From the NCBI GenBank assembly GCA_963971425.1, contig OZ020515.1, forward strand, positions 12,664,291-12,728,290: 64,000 nt of DNA, given 5' to 3'. A model generated the notes under the pieces. The model saw only the letters and a list, made by a program, of their open reading frames with translations, made no database searches and was not told the origin of the DNA. The DNA is from Bryoerythrophyllum caledonicum (lineage: Eukaryota; Streptophyta; Bryopsida; Pottiales; Pottiaceae). A program made the translations under genes and the position numbers. Shown one piece after another: positions 38,221 to 50,488 of the stretch (position 1 is its first letter; each line of letters begins with the position of its first letter).

Positions 38221-38921
38221 TACACTAAAGATGATATTTAGTGTTCGCAACACTAATTACGAACTTGAACGCTAAATGTCAATTACCCTACTAATGTAAC
38301 AACATTAAATGTCAATTTAAACACTAATTGTCAATTTCTGTAACTTTTGCCCTTACTACATTTTAACATATTGACATTTAGTGTTGGTTATGTAACAATG
38401 TCGTATGCCACATTTCATTGCAAGTCACCCAAATCTCGCCACATGTCAAAAGCAAACCTTCCATGTTGGGCTGATTTTTTTAAGGTTGGATTTTCAAATG
38501 ATGATTTCGGGGGCAGTTTTTGTCCAATTTGAGAGTTTCTGGTGCCTATCTAAACTTATTTGAAAAGACGCTTCCAATGGCATCTTACCCATCTTCAAAT
38601 TCGTCTTAAATAAAAATTTATAGTGAATATTTTTGGGCAGATTTCTTGAATTTTGGTTGAAAGTTTGAGGAGGCATATCTTTATCAATTTCGCACCAATT
38701 CTATCGAGTGAGGTGACCAGCTTATGTGTTTTTTCAAGGAGATTCCATCGGTATACGGTACATCTTCTAATTCGTTGTGATGCAAAAGTTATGAGCAATT
38801 TTGTTAGACTGATTTTTTGACATTAAACACTAAATGTAAACAAATTGACATTTAGTGAAAGTCAGGTCATAGGGGTAGTTACACTATTGGTCCCTAAACA
38901 CTAAATATCATCTTTAGTGTA
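38221..38921. mobile_element. TIR element, about 700 bp, with CACTAAAG ends
   Basis: A perfect 25-bp inverted repeat bounds the element (38221-38245 and 38897-38921), beginning TACACTAAAGATGATATTTA. Related words (CATTTAGTGTT, ACACTAAATGT) recur inside both ends, giving a nested foldback look. If the outer TA on each side is the target duplication, it would be a TA-inserting (mariner-like) MITE. The CACTA start would instead suggest the CACTA superfamily, but a 3-bp duplication is not seen. There is no transposase. Confidence 0.8.
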
Positions 38922-40319
38922 GTGAACGATTCAACTCCCTAAAATAGAGTTATTTGTAAAGTTAAGTTCGTCTCTATCTAGAATTGTCCAACATCGGTTC
39001 GACTTACGATAGAATCTGTACGTCAAATGAAAGCTTAGTGAGAATAGTATAAATGATTTCCTTCATGATTCTGGGGAACATTGAGGAATGGGAGGAACAT
39101 CAAGGGAACTTATGAAAAGTGTAGACTTACTACAGTACATGAGTTGGATGATTACTTAGTCAACGCTCATTAGTTAGTTTCAACCTCCTATACACTTTAG
39201 TAGCCGGACCAAATTTTCCAACCTTTTTATCTTCTTCTGGTGAAACTTTATGAGTAACTTTGTGGTAGAGTTATGAGCCGAGTTGGCGTGCCATGAGATC
39301 ATAGATGACACAGAGTGTGCAACAGATGCGACTAGCGCGTTCAGTAGTGTGAGACACATTCACAGACGTGCTAGCCGAAGGCAATGTAAAGTCTCTAGTA
39401 CTAACCCTTGACTGTGTCCATTGCGTACCAACTCCGCCACAGGCACCGTAATCGTGCGTCGCAGAGGATATCGAGGCCCGCTAAAAGTGGCGGTGAAGCA
39501 TAAAGAATTCCGTCACCGATAGATAAAGTGAAAACATGATCTGGTTCCGAAACAGAGGAGATTTCTAAGGAATGACAAGTGGCGTTGGGACCACACGACT
39601 TCGCCCACAGTTTTCAACCACGAGGTAGGCCATCTGTGGTCCCAAAAACTATCAATGTCACGTGCAGATGCGGGAAACTGATAAGTACTGTCTCATAGTG
39701 GAAGTGGATATAACACACAATCCCACATGCATTTACAAGCGCTTCACAAGTGCAGGCCTTGTCAAACCACCAGCTCAGAACACAAGAAATTACAACGTGT
39801 TATTTTATTGAGTTAAGGAAGCAAACTCACATTCGCCATCAACAGAGCTCGTTTAATTGGCATACATCGTTATCATGTGTTAAGAACTAGTGCGCTTGTA
39901 CACCAGAGTACTCAATTCTCTCGACACTTTCATTATCAAGGGCAAGAACAAATTCTTGCATACGAATAAATAGTATATGAACGATCAAAATTATGAATCG
40001 GATTAGCAGTCTAAGATCGTTCTATTATGAAGAAAATGCTCATTGAGTCTAGTGAACTATCTTCGTCCGAGGTGGCAACCCTGAAGTCTACTACTCTCTT
40101 CTACTCCACAGGCCGTACCAACTCTAAGTACGCTAATTCATCAAGATTAGGCACGTATATATAGTTAAAGGTATGAGATTCAAGGATTAGTCTCCGCATA
40201 CTCTAGTCTTGATGGATGCGTACTAATCACATTCATAAAAAATACTAGGAAATTCTACTAAACCATAATAAGCTCATATGCGTGGTGGAAGCCAGCAACT
40301 AAACGTAGACGATCAATCT
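38922..40319. other. Intergenic, nothing recognised
   Basis: AT-rich sequence with no convincing open frame or repeat structure between the TIR element and the 3' end of the first isocitrate lyase gene. Confidence 0.5.
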
Positions 40320-42312
40320 TTACAACTTCGACTTCGCGTACACCTCAGCTTGACCATAACTGTCGCCCTTGAACTGAGTCTCAGTCACACCTGATCACGC
40401 AACAATAATAACTCATGTCAATACTCGTGTCGAACAGGAAAGAAATGAGCAGCAAGGACGGTGGGAATGATGCAAGATTTTATCAAAACATGAATGAAGC
40501 TGCAATCTGTGCACATTGAACATATCAAACTTCCACTCACCGTAACCCATGGCGGCCGTGGAGGACACCCCGCCCGTCACGGTCTTCAGCAGCGTGTCGT
40601 AGTAGTTCGCGCCCGACCACGTCTGGTGCGCCAGCGTCTCCACCCCGTGCGTCCGCTCTTGCCGCTGCACGTCCTGCACGTACGCCAGCATCCCGCGCTG
40701 CGCGAAGTCGCGCGCGAACGTGTCCACCACCAGCGCGTTCGAGTGGAACCCGGCCAGCGTGATGAACTGCCACACGAACCCCATCCGCGCCAGGTCCGGG
40801 ATGTAGCTCTGCAACTGTGCGTCCGTCATACCCGCCGCGTCCCAGTTGAACGACGGAGACTGGTTGTACGCCAACATTATCTCCGGATGCACCGCCTTCA
40901 CGCCCTCGGCGAACTCGCGCGCCTCGTCGATGTTCGGCTTCGCCGTCTCCATCCACAGCAGGTCGCAGTGCGGCGCGAACGCGATCCCCCTAGCGATACA
41001 CGCGCGGATGCCGCCGTCGAACCGGTAGTACCCCTCGCGCGTCCGCGGCAGGTCCCAGTCGAAGAACACGTCCGACGCACCCACCTTCTCCGCCAGCCGC
41101 CGCGCTTCCACCATCGACAGCCCGTCCACCTTCCCCATGAACTCGCGCACCCGCGACTCCTTCTCGCCCGGCGACACGCCGTTCAGCGCCCGGATCTTGT
41201 CCGCCACAGCGTCCTTGAACAGCCGCACGTTCGCCTCCGCCAGCCACTTGTCCTCCACGGCCTGCAGCGCCGCGCCAGTCAGTCCCGCCTCCACGGCCTC
41301 GTGCATGGCCTGCACCAGCGAGAAGTCCCGCACCGCCGGGCTGGTGGCGCCCAGGATGAACGAGTGGTCGCGTGGGTCGATGTTGGACTGGATCAGCGTC
41401 GCGGCGCCCGAGTCCGTCCGCGCCACCAGCAGCTGCTCCACGCCCATGATGTCGAACTGCAGCCGCGCCGCGATCAGGCGGTTGATGTGCTCCGACGTCG
41501 CCACCAGCACCTTGCCGCCCATGTGGCCGCACTTCTTCGTCACGGACGCCTGGTCCTCCATGTGGATCCCGGCGGCGCCGCGCTCCACGAACATCTTGGC
41601 CAGCTTCACGGTGGCGGTGGTGCCGCCGAACCCGGTGTCGGCATCGGCGATGAGGGGCCGGAGGAAATCCACGTACGGCGTGCGCAGGCGCTCTTCGCGG
41701 GACAAGCTGAGCCGGGCCTCACGCTGCTTGCGGTCGTGGAACTGCTGCGCCATGAACAGGTGCTCCACCTTGTTGGGCACGGTGTCCATCGGGTAGTCCG
41801 CGAGGTCGGGCCCGGGCTCGTTGCTGGTGGCGGCCGTGGACGCGCACTGCCATCCGGAGACGTAGATGGTGTCGAGGTACTTGGCCATCTGCGCGACCTG
41901 GACGGGGTCCAACGCGCCGAACGTGCGCGAGCACGTGCGGTTGGCCTGGTGCGCCTTGAGGGTGTACCACAGCTTCTTAGCCTGGTCACTGGACGCGTAG
42001 TGCTGGGGCAGCGTGCCGCGCAGACGGCACACCTCGCGCGCCGAGTAGGACCGCTTGGTCAGCCTCCAGCGGTCGCTCTGCCACCAGTGCTCCACCTCCG
42101 CGACCTGCCTCTCGAACAGGGCATCCTCCTCCGCCACGAACTGCACACACCGCAACAATTTAATCAGTCAGCACTGCAGTTATCAACTCTACCCAATCTG
42201 TCAACTGGCTTGAACACTCTCAACTCAAAATTCCACCGTGATTGTCTAGATCGGAAAGGGCGAATATTAAAAAACGCACTTGAGCAGCAGCTTCCTGGTT
42301 GTAGACGGCCAT
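40320..42312 (-). CDS. ICL: Isocitrate lyase, peroxisomal (copy 1)
   Basis: Three exons (42312-42280, 42140-40541, 40390-40320) join in phase to 567 residues, near the usual 570-580. The enzyme cleaves isocitrate to succinate and glyoxylate, the key step of the glyoxylate cycle that turns stored fat into sugar. The catalytic KKCGH motif is in [55 protein letters not shown] and [11 protein letters not shown] are conserved. The C-terminus is SKL, a classic PTS1 peroxisome signal, where many plant ICLs end in SRM or ARM. Exon 2 is strongly GC-rich compared with its AT-rich introns and flanks. It is nearly identical to exon 2 of the copy at 45109-47196. Confidence 0.95.
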
Positions 42313-45108
42313 GATTCCTGTCTACACAACAGCACACAGAGCCAATACGTCAGTTCCTCATGTATCTCGAAGTGGTGCAGCTGAAATGAAATCATGAGAT
42401 CAAAATCCAACGCTGTTGTCACTCATGCAGACCTCCATGCAGATTCAGCACAGACCACCACAGTACCTTGAAAGAAACCGGCGAGACAGCTAGCTGTGAA
42501 ACGTGAAGTACTCTACGAACTCCGAAAGGCAGAGCGCTCTGAGTGGAACTGAGAACTGCGACCCAGATGGGCACCCAGATCAGGAGACAATGAAAGACTG
42601 AGGAGTGCAGCAGTTGGTCACCTGTTTATACAATGGCACTTGCTATTCTGGTTACCAAGTAGACGTGACGGAAGTTTGAAATTAATTCTCCGGGATAAGT
42701 TCGAAAGTGTTCGAATTTACCGCATCGGAACGGTGCGCTGACGTCACTGGTTGACAAGTAGGCGGAAGTGTCTGCGTTCTGGGCGCTATTTATTGGAAAG
42801 GGGATGAAGTGTGAATCACTGAACTCATTATCCACTTCACCATTGCGTGTTCTTACTGTGGCTGGAATTTTTACTTTTATCTTTTTGGATACTGTGGGTG
42901 GATTTATAGGCTTCAGTTTTATGGTGACAAGATGAACTTTTCGGTGAGGAGGCACATGCGGAGAAGATGTAGGTTAAGGTGAACCCCCCCCATAACCGTC
43001 AAGTTAAGCAGTTTGCATATATAGAGAACTTAGATAATAATTAAATTATTTTTCAGTGATAGCCAATAGAATTACAATTTCAACCCTAGTGATTTCATAT
43101 TTTTCCAATGTGTTATGAATTAGTTATGAATTTTCAAAGGCACATGTGAAGAAAGTTGGGTGAGCGTCAGTAGGTGGGGGCCATGACCCTTCCACAAATG
43201 GCCTAAAACCGCATGCATAACAACCAAAAACCGGCAATGAGTCAACCTTAAACTAATTCTAGAAATATTCCATTTTCTCCACTCTTGCATGTACAATAAG
43301 TCTAGGAGATCCCATTCCCCTGAAACCACCAACTGTGCATCCAATTCATGCCACCCTTGCCTTTACTCCCGCCATTAAAAATAGAGAGTTGGTAACATGT
43401 GCATGTAGTGGCGGTTTTTAGTGAAAAAGTAGCTGTCGACCATGGGATATTGGCGGTTTTAGGGTGGCTTACCTGAGTAGAGTTTGTGTTTGGAAGTGAC
43501 TGTGAGAGGATTGTTGTAAACTAGAAAGAATATTGTACAAAATTTAAGGAAGATTTATTTTTAGACTGGATGCATTGGGAAATAAACACATTTCACAAGA
43601 ATTAAACCACAAGAATTTAACCGTTTTCTCCATAGGAAACCATTGACATTTAATGATGTCAATTTTGATCACAGATTTTTTTAAATATTCTCCAATGAGG
43701 CATGGTAGTACTTCTGTGGATATATGATAAAAATTACATTCATTCATGAGGTAGTTTTTAATGATAAAAATTTAATTATCAATTTCTTAGTATCATCATA
43801 AGATAGGTTCATCAATTTAGCAAATCCCATCGCAAGCAGGTTCCGGAATCACAGGTTCGGGAGAAGGGAGCTCGGGACGTGACAGGCAAGTGAAAGCGGG
43901 GGCCAATGAATGTGCAAGCCCACCTTCGCATCCTGCTATCACGGATTCAGTTGCTTTCACATCCAATCTTCGGAATCTGCGCTCCACAGACACTGTAGAC
44001 AGTCGCAACTCTCGCAGCTGGGCGACACCTGCACGCGGGACCGCAAGCGCGGGGCCCAGCGCGCTTTCCAACTCGGCTTCCACACCGAAACGCTTGGCCA
44101 CTGTGGTCCCCGCCGCTGCCATCACGTGTGAAGCCACTAGGCAGTGGTGTGCACTCAAGCCACGCCCCACTGTACCACCGGATGAGCATTCCTCGCAGAC
44201 ACTGATCACATACTAGCATGCATCAAGTGTAAGGTAGTCTATTATCCGTGTATCGATCCTGTGACATGGACTCAGAATGTTCATGAGGTCCTCTTGAGGT
44301 GCAGGATACGCAAGTGTCGCCATGGCCACTCTCGAAACAGAGCATTATCAATACTATCCAATCGATTTGAGTGACAAGTGGGATTCTGAAGTCCGGAGCT
44401 TGGAGAAGTCCAGCGCCACAGAATCACATAATTTTCATTCCTGGCTGGTGTTCAAGAGCTAGTACTGCTCATTCTTTGCATTGGAGTCTGGAGAGCATGG
44501 AGTACATTGGATGTTCTATGGTTTCGCCATTTTGGGATCATCAAACTCTTACGCCTGGAAACATCTCAATGTTATGGTTCCTTCCCGAACAACGCTTTCT
44601 CAAGTCTAGTAACTCATTTTAAGATGAGTAATTTGCTGATGAAGATCAGATAACATTGACAAATAATCGTTCGAACTGCACGAACGGGAAGCATACATTG
44701 ACGGCTCAAAAATCAGGACGTGCTATTATATTTGGATAAATTTGCATCTGTTAAAGTATGAACATATCCCGAGTTAGGGATTCACCAGCATCATGCAGAA
44801 ATATTCTTCTGCTTAAACAGGGGCCGTGAATGAGCCATACCAATCATCACAACTAAGCATACTATACATGTTGTGCCTACACAGTTTGCGGCGCAACAAT
44901 TTTGTGCCGAGTAATTGTCCAGCCACATCTTATCAAATAGCCAACCGCATAAACCCCTTCCGTAAGTGCTCTGCATCATCAAGTCTCTGCATATTCACAC
45001 TTTTGATATGTCCTCAATTATAAACCAAACTACAAACATTTCCCACGATGAATCATAATAACTAAAAGATCAATGTGGTCTTCGCATCAACAGATTGTCG
45101 AAATATCT
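42313..45108. other. Intergenic between the two ICL copies
   Basis: This 2.8 kb holds the promoter of copy 1 (just above 42312) and the 3' flank of copy 2. Most is AT-rich. A GC-rich island at 43817-44209 carries a 130-codon frame on minus (alanine- and valine-rich, ending PEPACDGIC), which is unrecognised and may be a stranded gene fragment. No repeat structure was noticed. Confidence 0.45.
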
Positions 45109-47196
45109 TTACAACTTAGACTTGGCGTAAGCCTCTCCACCCGAGTAACTGTCACCTTTGAACTGGGTCTCAGTCACACCTAAAATGATCACGACATTCT
45201 CAATGTCAGCAAAGGAGCAAACAAAACGATAACACACTTCAATTCTACCAAATTCGAACCTGACGAACTTTTAGGACCAAAAACAAACCCCCGGTAATAA
45301 ACACATGATAATGCAATATTGCACAGCCAAGCCGTGCTCATTGCGCATGTCTATATTCACTCACGTACCGTGACCCATGGCGGCCGTGGAGGACACCCCG
45401 CCCGTCACGGTCTTCAGCAGCGTGTCGTAGTAGTTCGCGCCCGACCACGTCTGGTGCGCCAGCGTCTCCACCCCGTGCGTCCGCTCCTGCCGCTGCACGT
45501 CCTGCACGTACGCCAGCATCCCGCGCTGCGCGAAGTCGCGCGCGAACGTGTCCACCACCAGCGCGTTCGAGTGGAACCCGGCCAGCGTGATGAACTGCCA
45601 CACGAACCCCATCCGCGCCAGGTCCGGGATGTAGCTCTGCAACTGTGCGTCCGTCATACCCGCCGCGTCCCAGTTGAACGACGGAGACTGGTTGTACGCC
45701 AACATTATCTCCGGATGCACCGCCTTCACGCCCTCGGCGAACTCGCGCGCCTCGTCGATGTTCGGCTTCGCCGTCTCCATCCACAGCAGGTCGCAGTGCG
45801 GCGCGAACGCGATCCCCCTAGCGATGCACGCGCGGATGCCGCCGTCGAACCGGTAGTACCCCTCGCGCGTCCGCGGCAGGTCCCAGTCGAAGAACACATC
45901 CGACGCACCCACCTTCTCCGCCAGCCGCCGCGCTTCCACCATCGACAGCCCGTCCACCTTCCCCATGAACTCGCGCACCCGCGACTCCTTCTCGCCCGGC
46001 GACACGCCGTTCAGCGCCCGGATCTTGTCCGCCACAGCGTCCTTGAACAGCCGCACGTTCGCCTCCGCCAGCCACTTGTCCTCCACGGCCTGCAGCGCCG
46101 CGCCAGACAGCCCCGCCTCCACGGCCTCGTGCATGGCCTGCACCAGCGCGAAGTCCCGCACCGCCGGGCTGGTGGCGCCCAGGATGAACGAGTGGTCGCG
46201 TGGGTCGATGTTGGACTGGATCAGCGTCGCGGCGCCCGAGTCCGTCCGCGCCACCAGCAGCTGCTCCACGCCCATGATGTCGAACTGCAGCCGCGCCGCG
46301 ATCAGGCGGTTGATGTGCTCCGACGTCGCCACCAGCACCTTGCCGCCCATGTGGCCGCACTTCTTCGTCACGGACGCCTGGTCCTCCATGTGGATCCCGG
46401 CGGCGACGCGCTCCACGAACATCTTGGCCAGCTTCACGGTGGCGGTGGTGCCGCCGAACCCGGTGTCGGCATCGGCGATGAGGGGCCGGAGGAAATCCAC
46501 GTACGGCGTGCGCAGGCGCTCTTCGCGGGACAAGCTGAGCCGGGCCTCACGCTGCTTGCGGTCGTGGAACTGCTGCGCCATGAACAGGTGCTCCACCTTG
46601 TTGGGCACGGTGTCCATCGGGTAGTCCGCGAGGTCGGGCCCGGGCTCGTTGCTGGTGGCGGCCGTGGACGCGCACTGCCATCCGGAGACGTAGATGGTGT
46701 CGAGGTACTTGGCCATCTGCGCGACCTGGACGGGGTCCAGCGCGCCGAACGTGCGCGAGCACGTGCGGTTGGCGTGGTGCGCCTAGAGGATGTGCCACAG
46801 CTTCTTGGCCTGGTCACTGGACGCGTAGTGCTGGGGCAGCGTGCCGCGCAGACGGCACACCTCGCGCGCCGAGTAGGACCGCTTGGTCAGCCTCCAGCGG
46901 TCGCTCTGCCACCAGTGCTCCACCTCCGCGACCTGCCTCTCGAACAGGGCATCCTCCTCCGCCACGAACTGTGCACGCAACACAAGACCATTGATTCATT
47001 CTAGTTGCCGGCGACCGGGAATAGTAAGTGACTGAACAACCACGATCGATCACTAGCCTCGTTTAATTGCAACTGTAGACTTGAGATGACCGATCCAAGA
47101 ATCAAAAGCTCTATCTTGTGAATGATGACCCAGAGATCATATTTAAGAGTAGTAGATGAAACTCACTTGCGCAGCATCCTTGTTGTAGAGTGCCAT
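45109..47196 (-). pseudogene. ICL: Isocitrate lyase, copy 2, with premature stop
   Basis: Same three-exon structure as copy 1 (47196-47167, 46968-45369, 45179-45109), and the exon 2 lengths are both exactly 1,600 nt. Exon 1 encodes MALYNKDAAQ versus [11 protein letters not shown]. Exon 3 encodes a tail differing at several residues but still ending in AKSKL. Exon 2 differs by only about a dozen bases from copy 1 by eye. A TAG at 46783-46785 replaces a Lys codon at about residue 72, before the catalytic region, and should abolish function unless it is a sequencing error. The KKCGH motif and the rest of the frame remain open, so the damage looks recent. One nearby change also turns a conserved Gly to Val ([11 protein letters not shown]). 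Confidence 0.9.
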
Positions 47197-48571
47197 GATG
47201 TCGATCGTACTGCGAAACCGGAACGCAAATCTTTGGTTGTGAGTACCAAACTGGAAACTGAATCCCAGATGCCGCGACAAAACTATGACTTCACGATTCT
47301 CCCTCAATGATACTGGTATCAATGCAGCTGTAGAGAACAAAAACGAAGAAAAAGGTGCTGAGTTCGTATCACTTGAACGGACAGGAGCTGTAGAGCCAGA
47401 TCAGCTACCTTGTGTGAATCGACCACTGGAAGACTACGAAGCTCGAAGCGGTGACTCTCTGCTGAACGGAGCTGCAGCGTGAACCGATTTCAGAGGAAAA
47501 TGGAAGTGAAAGGCTGAGAGGGCTCAATGGAAGGTCTGGTAATTATACGATTGCAGAGTTAACTATTCTAGTGAGCTAGAGTTTGTGGCATGTAGACATG
47601 ATTTGGAATTCGTAATGATCTCGATAGGATCAGTGTGCAGTCGTCAGCTTGACTCAATTTGACAAGACTCCAGGTGTTCGAGGTTCTATCGTCAGGAACT
47701 CAAACGCAACCGAGTTCAGCAACGGGAATGCTATCTTGTGAGCGGTGAGCGGCGAGGGGCGAGCGGTGGGCAGTGAGCACAAAATTTTATTGTTTTTTTT
47801 TCCACAATTTTTTTACAAATTTTGAAAGCAATGCCTATGGCCGTAGGTTATATTTAGTCTATCTTGACATATATAAAAAATCATGTAAGACCCTACAATA
47901 TTTGAACATGTTGAAGTTTGAATTGTTGACAACTTGATGGAATAGAGCAACAATTTTTCTTCTAAATGAAAGGGGCACTTATGGGTTTGGTATTTATGTT
48001 AGGGTAAAGAAACAAGTTTGAACTACTCATTGGTTGTATTTGTATTTATTTCATTGAGAATGGAGACTATCAATAATTGGGAAATTAAAAGGATTAATGG
48101 AAGGCCATACCCTTACAAATACCTGGATGATACCCATATATATCGGGGCAATATCCATATGATACCTATGTCATACCCATGGTGTGGGAACCACCTTTAA
48201 TTGAGAAATTGACATACTTTAACAGAAAGTGTGTGATACCAACAATTGCATATGGTACAAAGCACGGAAACACGTTCATGTTGTATAGCGTATTCTAGAA
48301 GACGTGGTGAATTCCCTAAATTACTACAATTTCTTATGAATTACATAGGACTTAGTTTTGTCTGTTTGTAATACACAACAATGCCTTGGTTTATGGATGG
48401 ATCAAATAATGGAATAGAGTTGTTTGATAATGTGTTAAATCATTCCATGTGTTTTGGTTAATATAAAATGGGACATCCACATACGCAAAAAAAGACTCCA
48501 ACAATTACAAAGATAATATCAAACAAAAGTAGGCCCCATATAAAATTTAAAAAACAATCCAAATAGAGGAT
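47197..48571. other. Intergenic, includes short GC-rich quasi-repeat
   Basis: It contains the promoter of ICL copy 2 and AT-rich sequence. A loose repeat of GAGCGGTGAGCGGCGAG-like units lies at about 47738-47780. At about 48105-48185 the word ATACCCAT recurs. No gene was seen. Confidence 0.45.
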
Positions 48572-48774
48572 TCACAAATCTTCCACCAAATAGTCAACAA
48601 AGTCATCATTGTCCAAATAAGGGGCACTACTGTCCAACCCACTACCATCAGCCTCATTGTCTACGAACTGCCTTGCGATGGACCTATGACGGGGTGTTCG
48701 AGGAATATTTGAAGGAGATGATCGTGCTGCCATCGCATTTGCAACACCACCATCCGAAGTAGCCAAATCATATG

Positions 48775-48948
48775 CACTGCAAGAAAATAGGGTGTTTAGC
48801 AACGTTTTGAAAAATTCCTAAGCAACACCTAGGGCCATACTTTGTACATAAAACCACGCTACAGTTGTTTCTTCTTTAAAAAGAAAGCCCCTAGGCGTTG
48901 CTTAGGAATTTTTTAAAACGTTGCTAAACACCTTGTTTTCTTGTAGTG
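48775..48948. mobile_element. Foldback MITE of CACTA type
   Basis: A 174-bp palindromic element. The left end CACTGCAAGAAAATAGGGTG and right end, which reads CACTACAAGAAAACAAGGTG on minus, match the CACTACAAGAAA ends common in plant CACTA transposons. The arms continue to pair for about 65 bp (GTTTAGCAACGTTTT, CCTAAGCAAC), leaving a short loop. It could form a long hairpin RNA. It lies between the C-terminal parts of the methylase-like pseudogene. Confidence 0.85.
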
Positions 48949-49978
48949 GTGTCTGTGGCGGGCTATTAACCAGCTTTGACAACCTTGACAACACCCCCGC
49001 CGGCGTTGCTGATGGTGAAGCCATCAACGACCTCGATCAACTGCAAAAAAACAAAAGCAATCAATGTGTTGTTAAAGTTAAAAATTAAATTACAAACTCT
49101 CCAAATCACAGTGATGCAAAATTCACCAAAGAAGTAGAGAACTTACTTACAAGTTCTCTTATAAGCCGTCTTCACCTCTAACTCATTGATATCAAGCTCC
49201 AACGGGCGCTTACGAGACTCAACCTGCACCGCTAGTGCCATTGGTGACTCCACCTCCACCGATCTCGAAATCAAGGGTCGGAGGACCCCCTCAACCAAAT
49301 CCGAGTCAAACTCTAATGCCAAGATGTGGCGCATTAGAGCCTTGCAAGCCTTGATTGATGCCCCTTTACAAGATAAACAAAGCAATTAGTATTAGAGTTG
49401 TAATACGATGAAGGATAATACAGTTTGACGTAGTAAAAATACTTACCAGTTGATGCTGTCAAATCAAAAACTACATCATCCTCTTGGGTGCAAAGGTCAA
49501 TCAAAACCTCCATGAGGTTCGTAGACTTCTTGCGCACTCCCCGCCATGGCTCCGTGGTAGTCCCTCTCATCGCCAACATGTCTTGTGTTATAAGATTGGT
49601 CAAGTGACCATTCGAGGACAACCAAATCCCTTTGCAAATCAACTCCACCCTGTCGTAGAAAGAAAAAGAGGCTGCTAACTTGAACTTCCTCACAAAGCAC
49701 TGCACCATGAAGCACTTGTGAGTGCCCCCGGGCTGCCCATCGCGCAAAAGTAGCAAGCCATTAATGGCAAACCACTTTGTCTCCTCGACAAACTCTACCC
49801 AATCTGCCCTGCCAAAGGTTCATTGGAAATGAACTTCGACTTCGGATATAATACGATGAAAAGCGCTACGTCACGAAGCAGCTACCCGGCCATCTAAAAG
49901 CACCACTGAATGAAAGGGGATTCCTTCTTGCCTCTCTAGTTTAGCTGAGTTGGATGCTCGTCCCAAGTGGGCACCTTA

Positions 49979-50488
49979 GGGCCGCTTCACACTTGGTGGC
50001 CAAGTCGAGAGGCCGTCGATTTCCACCAATGAGATTGCTAAAATGGCCAAAGTCTGGACTTTGGGCCTTCACACTTGTGCCCAAACTCCAAAGGCCGTCG
50101 TCCTACATGGCAACACTTTTGGGTTGTTTTGGCGCCAAAGCGACGGCCTCTTGAGCAAAATTTGGGTCGCCCATTTTAGTCGCCCAAACTACAATCAAAA
50201 GTCCGTCGATTTTTTTTATTAAAATAATCAAAAAGTGACAAGATCTAGACCGTTAGATGGAAGAGACCGAATTTTTGGGCTGATTTTTTTGGACTCATTT
50301 TTTTTGGCGTAATGATATGGGGTTTGGACTTTGGACTTGGCCTTTGGGGCTTCACACCACAACCGGCCAAACCTTCAATCTATATTGTTTAATGTATTTT
50401 TTTGGCAAAAAAGTTTGGCCTCTCGCCATAGTTTGGCCACTCATTTTGACGGTCGGCCTCTCGACTTAGGCATAGTGTGAAGCGGCCC
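49979..50488. mobile_element. PIF/Harbinger-type MITE in the methylase pseudogene
   Basis: Perfect 15-bp inverted ends GGGCCGCTTCACACT are flanked by a TTA duplication (49976-49978 and 50489-50491), the hallmark of PIF/Harbinger (Tourist) elements. Subterminal GTCGAGAGGCCG also pairs with its complement near the right end. The 510-bp element has no transposase and separates the motif IV-like and motif I-like parts of the minus-strand pseudogene. Confidence 0.9.

Noticed and set aside
40494..42314. 606-codon plus-strand open frame rich in His, Arg and Val
   Set aside because: It is the antisense of the GC-rich isocitrate lyase exon; the same happens at 45319-47004. The third-position GC bias of the real gene keeps the opposite strand open.
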